A stretch of 64,000 bases of DNA, from NCBI RefSeq assembly GCF_002994745.2, contig NC_037094.1:19577001-19641000 (forward strand), written 5' to 3'. The notes beneath the pieces are model-generated. The model searched no databases. It worked only from the letters and a program-made list of their open reading frames with translations, and was not told where the DNA came from. This DNA is from Rosa chinensis. Lineage: Eukaryota > Streptophyta > Magnoliopsida > Rosales > Rosaceae. The translations under genes and the position numbers were made by a program. Shown in pieces: positions 35,501-47,460 of the stretch. Position 1 is the first letter of the stretch. Every line of letters begins with the position of its first letter.

Positions 35501-35890
35501 GCACGCTGCTGCTGAGACGTAACGGGATGGTGCAGATAAGGCCGTGGATGTCTATCTCCAGACAGATCATTTTCGAGAGAAGATGAACAAATCCTTCTCA
35601 AATGGGGCCTTGCACTCGATTCAGGATGGTATCACTGCCGGCTGGATTTACTAGGAGAAGATGGTGCAAGATATGCAGGCCAAGAAGGCCGCGAGGTCGC
35701 AAACCATCGCGGCAAGTGGTGGTCGAGGTCTGGGGATTGTGATCGGGGACTCGGCTGTATCGCGAGGTGGGTGATGCTACTGGCGACCAAAGGGTCTATG
35801 GTCAAGTCAAGGTGCGAGACGATAATGTTGAGGGGCTAGACATGGCGGAGGAGCGAGATCAGGTAGAGCAGGCACGTAGCGCCGAGGGCG
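32540..35890 (+). pseudogene. antisense gene of gypsy-2, decayed
   Basis: The plus strand encodes an RG-rich N-terminus (32560-32810), then the plant-transposon protein domain with FYEYQLRCGLMFPLPEEF (33055-33110), broken by a frame change in a C homopolymer at 33024-33041. A second exon (33507-33647, EQKRVARVMGAFLRGAKGL) is bounded by CACAG and GGTGAGG splice signals. A third region carries coiled coil (35196-35470) and a conserved tail (FREKMNKSFSNGALHSI). The architecture matches gypsy-1's antisense gene exon for exon. A direct duplication (33672-33705 and 33722-33755) and many stops mark it as non-functional. Confidence 0.65.
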
Positions 35891-37789
35891 AGACTTAATT
35901 TTATATTGTGTTGTTCCATGATAGCGATAGGTTTTCCTTTTCTCTGTTGTAAATATTTTAGATTGTGTTGGCACAATTGACCGAGTGGTTTGACTTTTGA
36001 GATGCCCATTTGGTATCCGGACATGTGGAGTGTATGGGGAATTGATGTTGTTGGGCGATAGTCCCCCATGCATTGAATATATTTATTGCTTTGTTGATTG
36101 GTTGCTTTGTCATTAAATGCAGGTCATTAAGGCGACGCGTCGATTGGTCGACCGGGGTCAGTTGGTGGAGGTGGGATTTCTCTATAAGTAGGCACGGGTA
36201 AGGAGGTCTATTGATCATATTTTCAACATGGCGTTTTCTTTGTTTTTCATTGTGCTCTTGCTTCTGAAATCTTTCCTTCATTCAAGGCAATATGCTTTTC
36301 TAGATTTCTGGGCTTTATAGCTTAATCTCATCTTGGGTTATGGGCTGTATAGCCTAATCTCACAAGGACTCGACTTCATCATCCACATGGGGATTGAGTA
36401 ATCTGCGCTCCTGCGATACTAAAAAGCAGTCCGAGTGAGAAACCCAAGGACCAAGATCACTGGAGGGGGTGGCGGGCTACAACAATGGAGATCTAGTGGT
36501 GATACGGCGGAGAGTGTTACTACGCAATTGCCTCCAGGCTTCCCCACCATTGCCCGGCCAACCTATCAATCCTCCAACTCAGTGATCTTTTTCCGGAGCT
36601 CATCAAATTCCAGAGAATCAGACTTGATCGGAGCCAGCTCTTATCGGACTCGAGAGTACATGCAGAGGCAGTTGCATGTCTCGCGTTTGTAGTAATTGTG
36701 TATTTTTATCGCATTCGTGCGAAGTAGCAATTGATGTAACGCTATTGTCCGCAAAGCCCTTTGTAATGGATTTGCCTTTTTGGAGCATGTATCGTGATTC
36801 AGTGTGCTATCACTTTGACCTGAACTTTGCATTGTGTATTGCATATGCTTGTAGTGAAGCAAACGAAGGCGCTATCCCGGGTAGCGTAATCGATGTTGGA
36901 GGCGAGAGCGAGTGGCTAGGCGAAACAATGCGACCTCGATCGTATCGTGTAAGAGACAGAGTCGTTGGCGTATGGCGTTGACGTTCAGTCTTTCATTGTA
37001 TTGCCCCTGGCAACATCAGGGTTCGCGAGGGACAGCGTTTCGCTGTGTCAGCGAAACCGGCCGCTGGCGATATCGCATTTAATACTCATTCGTTTGTTGG
37101 CGTATCGCGTTTAAGTATTTCACATTAATCACATTAAAGTATCTTTCTTTGATCTCGTTTGAGCATTTCGCATTGATCGCATCGGCAATGTAAGGGTTGG
37201 CGAGTGATAGCACGTATAGTGCTATATCAGCACAACCATGCCTTTAGCGATATTGAATTATATGGTCGTTTGGGTGTTCGTTGATTGGAGTATTGTGTAA
37301 ACATTTATTCACTGACGTTAGAGTATCGGGTAACATTTATTCACTGAGACGTTGGAGTATCGCGTAACATTTATTCACTGAGGTGTTGGAGTATTGCCTG
37401 ACATTTATTCGTTCATTACATCGCGCCTGGCAACACAAGGGTTCGCGAGGGAAAACATTTCGCTGTGTCAGCGAGACTGGCCGCGGGCGATATCGTTTTA
37501 ACATTCATTCATTGGCGTATCGCATAGGTAGTGAGTTGGGATTGCTATACAGCGTGCCCTTGCCTGGTGTTAAGGTGGCCATTGGAAGGCCTGTGGCGAT
37601 TATAGTAAGTAAGCATGACCAATCATTGGTCGACAGGTGATGAGTGCATTGCGAGAGCATTCGAGATATAGGTAATATCATATCATACATTATTGCGTGA
37701 AAGTAACTGAAAAATACACTAGGAGAAGTAAAATAAGATAATCGCTTACAAGCGTGGGGGGTTGCAGTAGTGCTGTAGAGGCGAGCTTG
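35891..37789. other. gypsy-2 spacer with degenerate repeats
   Basis: No coding homology. The words GTTCGCGAGGG and CGCTGTGTCAGCGA recur near 37020, 37197 (degenerate) and 37440, alternating with copies of a GTATCG(C/G)GT...ATTCACTG motif. A CTATAAGTAGG promoter-like word lies at 36182. Confidence 0.5.
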
Positions 37790-37794
37790 GGACC

Positions 37795-38311
37795 TATACC
37801 TACATGTGCCAGAACGAGCATAATTAGCTATAATGGGCCACACCCATTGTACCGCCAGAGGTGCCAACTCCCACCAAAGGGATGACCTGCGAGAGCGCGG
37901 CCAGGCAAGCTACCGCTAGAACCCTGGGCCGCCCCCAGATCACCGCTGACGCGCCCCCAGGCGCCTCGTCAAGAGAGCGTCAGAAGCTCCAGACGCTGGG
38001 AATCGAAGCACAGCAATCCCACATCAGAAACAAGAAGAAGATCAACCTCTTCCTCACATATAAAAATGTCCTCTCCTCTCTCCTCATTAATTACGCATTC
38101 AATACTTACCTACTGTTACTTTGTCAACATAAATACATTGGCTAACTTTGGCATCGGAGAGTTGAAGACCGCCCAGCGCGGTCTCCCTCTGACGCCCTTT
38201 GTATTTTACTTGACAGGCAGCTGAAGCTTTGAGAGCATCGCAAGTATCGATCCGCCCATCGGATCAGCGTTAGCAAAGGTTCAGCTACCGCCGAACTTTT
38301 AGACATTAACA
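37795..38311 (+). mobile_element. solo LTR of the gypsy-1 family
   Basis: 517 bp aligning end to end with the gypsy-1 LTRs, ending AGACATTAACA, and flanked by a perfect GGACC duplication (37790-37794, 38312-38316). No internal sequence is present, so this is the product of LTR-LTR recombination after insertion into gypsy-2. Its first bases, TATACCTACATG, correspond to TGTACATACATG in gypsy-1. Confidence 0.85.
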
Positions 38312-38337
38312 GGACCCTTGCCCTACTTGGGGTAGTA

Positions 38338-41300
38338 TCATAGATATTGGGAGTTCCATGGGTGAGGGAGGGTGATACCGTCTGTGCCCCTTAAGTAGAA
38401 GGTGGCAGGTCCGACGGCCTCGACAATTTTGTACGGTCCTTCCCAGGTTGCTTTAAGCCCTGTTAGGGTTGGCATCTTTTCCTTCATTACCCAATCCTTA
38501 ACGGAAAGGTGGCGAGGTAGGACCCTAGTGTTGTAGTAGCGAGCGACACGTTGTTTGTTGTTGATATTTCTGAGGTGGGCGCGCTCGCTGTGCTCTTCCA
38601 GGAGGTCCGAGTCGAGGTTCAACCCTTCTGAGTTGGTGAGTGGGTTGAAGCATGCCACTCTCTCGATGCACACCTCCTGCTCGACGGGGATCACAGCCTT
38701 GGTGCCGATGGATAAGGAGAAGGGGGACTCGCCATTTGTTTCGGTCAGGGTTGTTCGTATCGCCAAGAGCACCTCGACAGTTTTTCGGCCCACAAGCCCT
38801 TGGCATCGTCGAGCCTCTTTTTCAAGTTCTGCTTGATTATCTTATTGACAGCTTCGACCTGGCCGTTTGTCTGTGGGTGAGTGGGGGAGGCATATTGGAT
38901 CTGTGTGTCGTACTGGCCAACGAATTCCCGGAGAGTATTGTTGTCGAACTGGGCATCGTTGTCGGTGATGATGGTCTTGGGGATTCTGAAGCGGCAGTAT
39001 ATGTTCTTCCACAAGAAGTTAATGACCTTTGCAACCATGATTGTGGCCATGGCCTCGGCCTCGACCCATTTGGTGTTGTAGTCTACGGCGATGATGGCAA
39101 ACTTGAGTTGCCCTGGGGCAGTTGGAAACTTGCCGATAAAGTCGAGGTCCCACTGGCAGTATGCCCAAGGCGTGATGATGATTGAAAGTGGTACTGATGG
39201 AGCAAGGGGGAGTTGGCAAATTGGTGGCATTTGAGGCAGGCGCTAGCGATGCGCTTTGCGTCTTGTTCAATGGTGGGCCAGTAATACCCTGTAAGCAAAG
39301 CTTTGAATGCCAGATTCCTCGCTCCGGCATGATTGCCACAGACCCCGCTGTGCAATGACAGTAAGACCCGCTGTCCTTCCTCGAGGGAGATGCACTTTAG
39401 CAGAAGGAAGGACCTGCCTTTCTTGTTTAGTTTGCCCTCCCGTATCTTGTATAGCGTGGCTCGTCTACAAAGCCTGGTAGCGATAATCTTGTCCTGGGGC
39501 TCGATGCCCTTGGAAAGGTAGTCTACGAATGGGTCCATCCACGAGGGGGGACACTCGCTTTCGGTCAGGAATATCTCTGAGAATGGCTTATCGATGCTTG
39601 GCTTGTCTAAGGTTTCCACTTTAAGGCTTCCCAAATTGGTTTCTGGGGGCGATGTCGCCAATTTCGCCACTGCGTCTGCCTTGTTGTTCTGTGCTCCGGG
39701 GATAAGGGCGATTGTATGGTTGGGGAGACATCGTTGGAGTAAAGTCTTAGTGAGAGCTTGGTAGTGGGATATGTGCGGCTCCTTGGCGTGGAAATCGCCG
39801 CAGACTTGGTTGACGACAAGTTGGGAATCACTGAAGATTGTCAGCCTCGTGACACCTAATTCTTTGGCCAGTTGAATGCCGGCGATCAGTGCTTCGTACT
39901 CGGCTACGTTGTTAGAGGCCTTGAACTTGAACTGTAGCGCGTACTCATATGCGTTCCCCTCCGGGTCAGTCAAGACCACACCGGCACAGCTGAGTTTTCT
40001 GTTGGAGGATCCGTCCACGTGGAGAGTCCATGTGGGTATGGTATGGGGTTCCGAGATAGTCTCGTCCGAGGGTGTGGGGTCTTCCAGGGGTATGAACTCG
40101 AAAATGATGTAGGCGGCGACTTGTCCCTTGATTGCTGTACGTGGAGTGTAATGGATGTCGAACTCGCCAAGTTCAATGGACCATTTGACCAATCTTCCTG
40201 AAGATTCTGGCTTCTGAAGGACTTGTTTCAGGGGTTGTTTGGTCAATACATGTATCGTGTGTGCTTGGAAATACTGTCGTAATCGCCGTACGGCCGTGAG
40301 GAGTGCAAGGGCAAATTTTTCAATATCGGAGTACCTGGACTCGGCGTCATTGAATCCCTTGCCAGTGTAGTAGACTGGTAGCTCGTTGCTGTCCTCTCGC
40401 CTGACCAAGGCAGCACTGACCGCGGTGACTGACAACGTGAGGTAGATGTATAAGACCTCTCCGAGAATCGGTTTCGAAAGGGTAGGCACTGATACTAGGT
40501 AGTCTCGGAGGCCCTGAAAAGCCTTGTCGTGCTCGGGGCCCTAACTGATTGTCTCGGTATGGTGAGTTTTAAGGAGCTTGAAGAATGGAGCGAGGGCGAC
40601 GACCTTCCCAGTTAGGGATTGGACCTCATTCCTAGATTTCGGTGGTGCCATATCGAGAATTGCCTGTACCTTCTCGGGATTGGTCTCGATGCCCCTTTCG
40701 CTGACCACAAAGCCCAGGAACTTTCCTCCTAGGACGCCAAACACACATTTGTCCGGGTTGAGTCGCATGCCGTACTAGAGTAAGATATTGAAGACGATAC
40801 CAAGGTTTTTAATGTGATCTTCAATGGTAATGCTTTTGACAAGCATGTCGTCCACATATGCCTCCACGATCTTACCGATATGATCTGCCAACATGGCGTT
40901 AACCAATCTCTGGTATGTGGCCCCGACGTTCTTTAGACCAAATGACATTACCTTGTAATAATACAGACCCTTATCGGTGGTGAAGGCTGTGTGTTCCTGA
41001 TCGGAAGGTTCCATGGCGATTTGGTTGTAGACAGAGAAAGCGTCCATAAAACTGAGGAGCATGTGGCCTGCGGCGGAGTCGACTAACTGATCGATTCGTG
41101 GAAGGGAAAGCTGTCTTTTGGGCAAGCCTTGTTCAAGTATGTGTAGTCGACACACATGCGCCATTTTCCGTTGGGCTTTTTACCATCACCACATTAGAGA
41201 GCCATGTCGGGTAGGAGACTTCTCGGACGAACCCGATGTCTTGGAGTTTCTTGACCTCTGCCTGGATCGCTTTGTATTTCTCTTCCGTGAAGGCCCTCCG

Positions 41301-42257
41301 CTTTTGACAGACTGGGGGGACGGCGGGTGAGATGGTGAGTTTGTGGGTCAACAGCTCTAGTGAGATTCCCACCATATCGGCGTATGACCATACGAACACC
41401 TCCTGATAGGATTTGAGGAAGGCGATAAGCTCTCCCTGGAACTATAGGTCCATCTTTGACCCGATCTTCACTTTTCTTTCTGGGTGTGCATCAGAAATGG
41501 AGACCGATATCAATTCTTCTAGAGCATCTGGTCTCGGGTGCTTGTGTTTGCGCTTATTGTCTTTCCTCTTGCTGCGCGTATCACGGTCCTCTAAAGTGTC
41601 GGGATCTTCCCTTGGATTGTCGGGTTTGTCCGATGGGGATGGTAGGTCTGAGGCTAAAAGGACCTCTCGCTTGCCATGTTCCCTGTCGACAGTCAAGGAG
41701 TTGCATTGTCACGCAAGCTTTTGGTAGCCCCTGATGGTGAGGATGCCACCCGGGGTGGGTATCTTCATTATCAGCATGTGCCTTGCTACGAAGCATTGCA
41801 GCCCCCATATGGCATCGCGCCCCAAGATGACATTGTAGGAGGAGGGGTAGTCGACGATGATGAAATGTGCTATCATGGTGACAATAGTGCTACCACCGCC
41901 CAGTGTGATCCGCAAGTTATCGGATCCCAGGAGCTATGTGATTTCACTTGCGAAGCTGATGAGGGGTTCGTGATTAGGATTGAGTTTCTTCCTAACTCGG
42001 TTCAGGCCTTGGTAACAGCTGCCGAACATGACGCTAACAGCTGAGCCGCTATCGACCAAGACGCGGTGGCAGCAATAGTGGTCAATGACCATGGTGATTA
42101 GGAGTAGGTCATTGTGGTGCTTTTGGATGGTGTCCTCGTTGCGATGGAAGGCTATCAAGTTCCATTTGACCTGAAGGGTGTGGCAGCCATGGCTTAGTCC
42201 CAATATCTCTTGGGCCCGAGGGCATTGGCTCTTCTGGGCTTGGTGGGTCTCGGGCAT
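38338..42257 (-). pseudogene. gypsy-2 protease-RT-RNase H-aRH-integrase
   Basis: The minus strand gives protease (LVDSGSAVSVMFG near 42060; the frame breaks near 41930), reverse transcriptase in three pieces (41399-41133, 41164-40775 with YVDDMLVKS, 40768-40541), RNase H plus archaeal-type RNase H in one long frame (40489-39083), and integrase core (39230-38745, with ITDNDAQF and NGQVEA) and C-terminus (38793-38338, with WEGPYKI). At least four frameshifts or stops separate the pieces. It is the same lineage as gypsy-1 but clearly a different, older family member. Confidence 0.85.
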
Positions 42258-42280
42258 TCACAGGGCGCCGCCATGTATCG

Positions 42281-43633
42281 TTAGGATTTGGCCATAGACT
42301 TCGATGGCGCCGCCATGTTCTCCCTTACTATGTCAGATCTTAAATCTGTTAAAATATTCTGCTTGCAGCTCTGAGAGTTCCTATCATAGTCAAACTGGAT
42401 ATCTGACAGTTCCTTATGCAATTGCTCAGCTTTATCAAGCACAAGCTTAGATGAAAGCCCAGTCATGTATGCATCCGATGTGTCTCCAACAACAGTGTCT
42501 TCTATAGTTTCTGATGCCAATCTGTCTTTCTCAATTGAAAGCAACTCTTTCTTGTTTTCCATTTCTTTCGTGCTAGAAGTAGGCATATATTTTCTATTAC
42601 TCATCACAGCAATAGTAGGACATGCATTATGATATCCAATCCCAACAGCATTACATACAACTCCATTTGGCATAGTGCAATCTGGCTGAAAATTACATTG
42701 CTGCATAGTTCCATTGTTCGCCTGAGAAGTAATGAAATTCTGCTGTGAAAATCCATTAGGCTGATGTAGTAAAATACCAGTTGGTTGAAGACCACTGTTT
42801 TGCTGAGAACCACAATTTTGCTGAATGATGTCATTATTTGGTTGAGAAAAACTCCCATTGCTATTTTGTAGAACACAACCTTTGCTCAAGAAAGAATTAG
42901 AGTAAGCACTGTGATATCCAACATTACACATGGTAGGTGAACAAGTAAAGCCGTGTGGTAATGTCATACTATTTTGGGCAGCCGATATGCCAATTAAAGA
43001 GGATAAAGACAATGCCTTGTTTTGTAATTCAATTTCAAATTCAGCATAAAGCAATAAAGTCCTAACTTCATCCATAGTTATATCATGTTTTCCTCTGATA
43101 ATTTGTCTAGTAGGACCATATTCAATAGGAAGACCAGCAAGAATCAAATACTTAACATCTTGGTCATTCATTGTAACTCCTGCTGCAGTCAATTTGTCTC
43201 TAACAGATTTGAAGCGCAACAAGTATTTATCTATTAAATCTGAACCCTTTCTAATGCTTTGCATTGTGGACTTTAATTGCTTAACATGAAATTCATAATT
43301 TGCTGCATAATGTTGTTTGAGAGTGGATCATACCTCCTTTGAAGTTTGACATCTAATCAATAGAGTAAGCGCTTCAGCTAAGAGTGTATTTGTGATCATT
43401 GAGATCAAGATACAATCCTGTTGCACCCAGCACTCATAGGCTTCAGAATTACCCGGAGTACGTGAACCATCATCTGCAATGTGAAACTGAGATGGACAAG
43501 GGTGAGAGCCATCAATGAATTTGAGTAAACCATGCCCTCTAATATGATGATGCATCATATATGACCAAGTTGGGTAATTGGTTTCATCTAGACGAACAGA
43601 GGCTGCATTACAGTGGTGATTTGAAGTTGCCAT
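42281..43633 (-). pseudogene. copia gag (element F)
   Basis: Translation from the ATG at 43633 gives a copia Gag: a DETNYPTWSYMM substrate-like motif, IDGSHPCPS, then after a TGA at about 43330 (where a tryptophan is expected) the RKGSDLIDKYLLRFKSVRDK and LPIEYGPTRQIIR blocks. An Asn/Gln-rich low-complexity region follows. The frame runs out at 42281, exactly where gypsy-2 protease sequence begins, so the two are fused by deletion or insertion. No pol belonging to this gag is seen. Confidence 0.75.
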
Positions 43634-43639
43634 TTCAGC

Positions 43640-43908
43640 ATGAAGAGAAACAGATTTAATTTCTTGAAGGGATATGAAGACACTGAAGAGATTCTAGGTG
43701 TCAAAGATTTATATGATCCCCGCAAACAGTGGGCATCTTATGTTCTGAATGCCGTGAAAGCAAAAGAACTGTTTCTTAGATATGTAAATTGTATAATTCA
43801 TGGCAAAGAGGTTCTTATCAATGATGAGTTTACAGGACAAATTATGCAGGGGAGGTGGTGGAGTGATGGACTTCACCAAGCAGTTGAAGCAAAAGAAGGT
43901 CAACCATT
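43640..43908 (+). pseudogene. captured fragment of plastid SecA1 (preprotein translocase ATPase)
   Basis: About 90 codons on the plus strand match the SecA ATPase core next to the cross-linking domain: QWASYVLNAVKAKELFLR, GKEVLINDEFTG and WSDGLHQAVEAKEG. SecA1 drives protein import across the thylakoid membrane. Homology stops abruptly at about 43905 and nothing else of the gene is present. It lies antisense in the leader of the neighbouring copia gag, between that gag's start codon and an LTR remnant. Several normally invariant positions have changed (Asp to Asn before DEFTG, Arg to Trp before WSDG), so it is a decayed transduplicate. Confidence 0.75.
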
Positions 43909-44077
43909 TAAGCATTGTAACAAACACACAGAAAATTCCAATTATGTTCAGCTCTCTTTCTCTCTTTCTTCATCGTCTTCTTCGCTTTCACAAATCTTAG
44001 TTTGATACACAACTCCATAGCCAATCTTTAATGCTTTCTGGTATCTTCATCACCACACCACGATTTTCAACATGGTA
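43909..44077. other. leader sequence between the SecA1 fragment and the LTR remnant
   Basis: Includes a CT-rich tract. No coding signal. Confidence 0.35.
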
Positions 44078-44187
44078 TGATAAAGTAATCTGGAGTTCAC
44101 ATCCAAAACCAATTGGCAATAGATAGAGTGGCCCAAACCCTTACAAACTCATAGGAAAGGTCCCATTTTTCCCATGTGGGATGTATA
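44078..44187 (-). repeat. LTR remnant of copia E (larger part)
   Basis: Together with 53571-53581 this forms a short LTR beginning TGTTGAGAATA and ending GATTACTTTATCA on the minus strand. Copia D split it by inserting at GTATA. Its last 14 bases match the end of the 54834-55076 LTR. Confidence 0.55.
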
Positions 44188-44359
44188 TGATAGAATTGTC
44201 AGGAATATTGAAGAAGATGATGAAAAACCCAGACAAGAGAGAAAGCTTCGTATATTGATACAGAAAAATAGAACCTTGCACACAATATATCATACTTGTT
44301 TTTCTACTTTATACTTCTACATTTACTTAATACGAGTAACTTTCCCTTTACCCTTAACA
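44188..44359 (-). repeat. 3' LTR of copia D
   Basis: 172 bp, reading TGTTAAGGG...CTATCA on the minus strand. Partner of 53392-53565. Confidence 0.83.
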
Positions 44360-44360
44360 T

Positions 44361-45227
44361 CCCCCCTCAAGCTGATGGTAGGAAACTAACATCATATTGC
44401 AATAGTAATAAAATGTTGTGATTATAATAGAAGTGAAGATTCTTGCTTCAGCCCGGAGGAATGAGCGGCAGTAACTGAGAAGCATTGTCATGTGGCCAAC
44501 GTAGACATATATTTGATTGAAAGGAGAAGGAAGCAGCCTTAGCTTGAAGTTCTGAGAAGATGGTAATTCAAAATCATATTGATGTCTGTGAAAATATTCT
44601 ACAACACTGTGACCCCTCTTAAAGCAAATCTGACATTGTAAAGAAAAACCAACAGCAACAACTTGCCTAGGAGCATATATTTGGGGACAAGTTTTAGCAA
44701 TATGAGCAAATTTGACAATTATCACTAGGGAAAGAAACTCTGATGACGAACTCCACCAGAAAAATCATAATCATGACAACCATTTGAATTCCTCAAGTCT
44801 TTGGACTTCACAGAGCCAAGATTGTTGGAAATATCACCAGTGTTGTAGCACTTTGAGTTTCCACAATGATTAATAAATCCTCTGGATTGCACAGAACCAA
44901 CATCTAACTTCCTATATGCATAGCAATTATAATTTTGATATGGTCCATGAGAAAATTTATGATAGTACCTGCCACCACCTTCACCTTGATTCCTTGGATG
45001 AAAATATCTTGTGAGAACCAAGTTGTACAATCCTTGAGTATGTGCACTGGCATGATGGGAATTAGAAAGTAGACAGTCTTGGTTTCTTGTATATGTTAAA
45101 GTCATTGGAGTAGAGGCAATGATCTTTTGTTCTTGATCAAGAGAGTCTTGGTTTCTTACAACTGTTAAAGTAATTGGAGAAGAGGTAATATTCTTTTGTT
45201 CTCGATCAAGATCAGCTTCAACATCTA
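44361..45227 (-). pseudogene. copia D gag, C-terminal half
   Basis: This continues the gag beyond the CACTA insertion: acidic DVEADLDREQKN, a repeated TLTxxRNQD motif, an Asn/Gly/Tyr-rich region, and a zinc-knuckle-like CQICFKRGHSVVEYFHRH in which the last cysteine is replaced by tyrosine. The frame breaks at 44725. Joined to 50951-50297 across the CACTA, the order is a normal copia gag. Confidence 0.65.
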
Positions 45228-45550
45228 AGATACTACTAGAATTATGGCCCCAAACATTGGCCAAAAACCGATGAGAAACAAAAACCCGACCGATGTCTTT
45301 GTGGGTGATGAAAAAGATCCGGAAAATGCAGACATCGGTTTTTAACCGATGTCTAGTATTCGTGTAAACATCGGTTCCTAATTATAAATCGATGTAAATA
45401 GGTTTAAATGATAACAAACTTATATGTTTTACTATTGTTAAACCCACATTTTATTGTATTTAATGCTTAAAGAAATATAGATTACACAACACAAGTTTGC
45501 GTTTTAACATCGTTATTGATTTAAGAACCGATGACTGATACTGTTACAGA

Positions 45551-45890
45551 CATCGGTTCCCATTTTGGAACTGATGTCTAGTACTCAGTAACATATCGTT
45601 TTCAACAAAAAATTGATGTCTGTATATTTTAGTAACATCGATTTCTATTTTGGAACTGATGTCTGGTACCCAGTAACATATCGTTTTCGACAAAAAATCG
45701 ATGTCTGTATATTTTAGTAACATCGATTTCCATTTTGGAACTGATGTCTGGTACTCAGTAACATATCGTTTCGACAAAGAATCGATGTCTGTATATTTCA
45801 GTAACATCGATTTTCATTTTGGAACTGATGTATCTGTATTACTAGACATCAGTTTTTATGGTTAAAACTGATTTCAACTAGAAAGTATGT
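45551..45890. repeat. sub-terminal tandem repeat of CACTA 1, 84-85 bp x 4
   Basis: Units start at 45551, 45636, 45721 and 45805, each containing CATCG(G/A)TT, TTTTGGAACTGATGT and AACATATCGTTT. The last unit is partial. Sub-terminal repeats of this kind bind transposase in characterised CACTA elements. Confidence 0.9.
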
Positions 45891-47335
45891 CCGCGCGATG
45901 CTGCGTGTTTAGGTGATAAGAGTAGTAATCACAATCTTATAATGTTTGCCGAATATGCTAGCGTTTTACATATCATAAAAGCTAGTTCACAAACTTTTTC
46001 ACTAACTCTTACAAACTCTCTCTAATTCTTCCATTATCAAATCTATACATTCCTCCATTTCTGCCTTACAGATCACCAGCCTCTTCCACATTGTAAGTTG
46101 AATTAGATGCAAGAAAATACTTCTGTGTGGCTGAAAATTCCAGCATATGACCAACCTATATATAATCTCCTCCATTTTGGCTACAAGGGACGAATATGCC
46201 ACAGCCAACAATTCCATAGTCAAAGCTTTGTTTTCTTTTCTTCTTTTACGTTTGCTCTTCTCTTCGTGAAAAGTATCTACACAACTGCAAAATTCAAAAA
46301 TCAATGATCAATTCATGACAAAACAAACATAACAAAAATCAATCACTGTATATCACTAAAAATACAATCTTCCAATTACAAAATAAAACTCAATTCCCAA
46401 TTTCTGAAACCCAGATAGTTAAGGTAAACCTTCACCTATTTGAAAGTCAATCTTTAATCACAGATTAATAAGACCGATCCAATTGTTTTAAGATTAGTAT
46501 CACATGATCAGTCAATGAGATCATCCAACTCTATATAGCATCCTATCCTTTCCTAGGTTTATCCATTTGAACATTTTCACACTAAGTCAAATTTGAAAAT
46601 TAATCCTTAAGCTGCCAAAAAACACAACCAAGAGATCATCATTTAGTCATCACATTGTTACATAGCCATTTGTAGATTTGAACAAAACTGCACAATATCT
46701 CTAAACATTAACAAACAATATCCAAGAACAGCCAAATAACTTCTATTTATTTCGTTAATTAGATTTCTATACGGCCATCCAATCGTATCAGATTATTTTG
46801 TTTAATGAAAGTTAATGAGATCTTTCTTTCCAAATCCGTAATTTTCTTTGAAATTTCTAATACTTTGTTTCTAGCGCTCACGTATATACAGTATATATTC
46901 AAACTGACCAACCAGCAACAAAAAAAGAACATAAAAGGAATCGAAAATTTTTAAACCAAAAAAAAAAAAAAAAAACTGAAATCTCTATCTTCGTATTTTT
47001 TCAATCAACCATCAAAAATTCAAAATCGCAAAGTGCAGGAAAAACAAAGTACTCAAAAGATCACAATCTGTATCAGTCAAAAGGCAAAGTCCAGAACATG
47101 ATCCTAAACTCAAAACTATAACCAAAATTGGAGAAACCAAAACCTAAACTCAAATTCAACTTAGAAGACGTGACTTGAATGAATAACATGACTAAACTTG
47201 ACAAAGATTTCCTCTTTGGAAACACATTCCTAATACAATTTTTGACACACTGTAGATTGCAGATAGTGAAAATCTTTGCTTCTTACAGTAGTAACAATTA
47301 ATATGCTGCTGCTGCTGCTTATAATATCATATTAC

Positions 47336-47336
<1 letters not shown>
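45891..47336. other. CACTA 1 internal region, no recognised gene
   Basis: AT-rich sequence with one short minus-strand frame (46304-46002) of no recognised family. I do not call it a gene. Confidence 0.4.

Positions 47337-47377
<41 letters not shown>
47337..47377. repeat. (AT)n microsatellite
   Basis: About 20 AT dinucleotides inside CACTA 1, just after a (CTG)5 run. Confidence 0.9.
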
Positions 47378-47379
<2 letters not shown>

Positions 47380-47460
47380 CCCACCATCACATCCCTATAC
47401 GTTCTCATTATGATCGTCATATAACACCAAAGTTGATACAAAGTTCTTAAGTTACCAAAA

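Larger units (their letters stand above)
31309..42258 (-). mobile_element. Ty3-gypsy element 2, Tat branch, decayed and 5'-truncated
   Basis: Pol reads right to left (42257 to 38338) with the same domain order and second RNase H as gypsy-1. Beyond its 3' end lie a spacer, an antisense gene on the plus strand, and an LTR whose inner edge is at 31680 (TATACCAACA) next to a reverse-complement polypurine tract AGTCCCCCAAG. Gag and the 5' LTR are absent: the coding sequence begins in the protease next to a copia gag. A solo LTR is inserted at 37795-38311. Confidence 0.8.
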
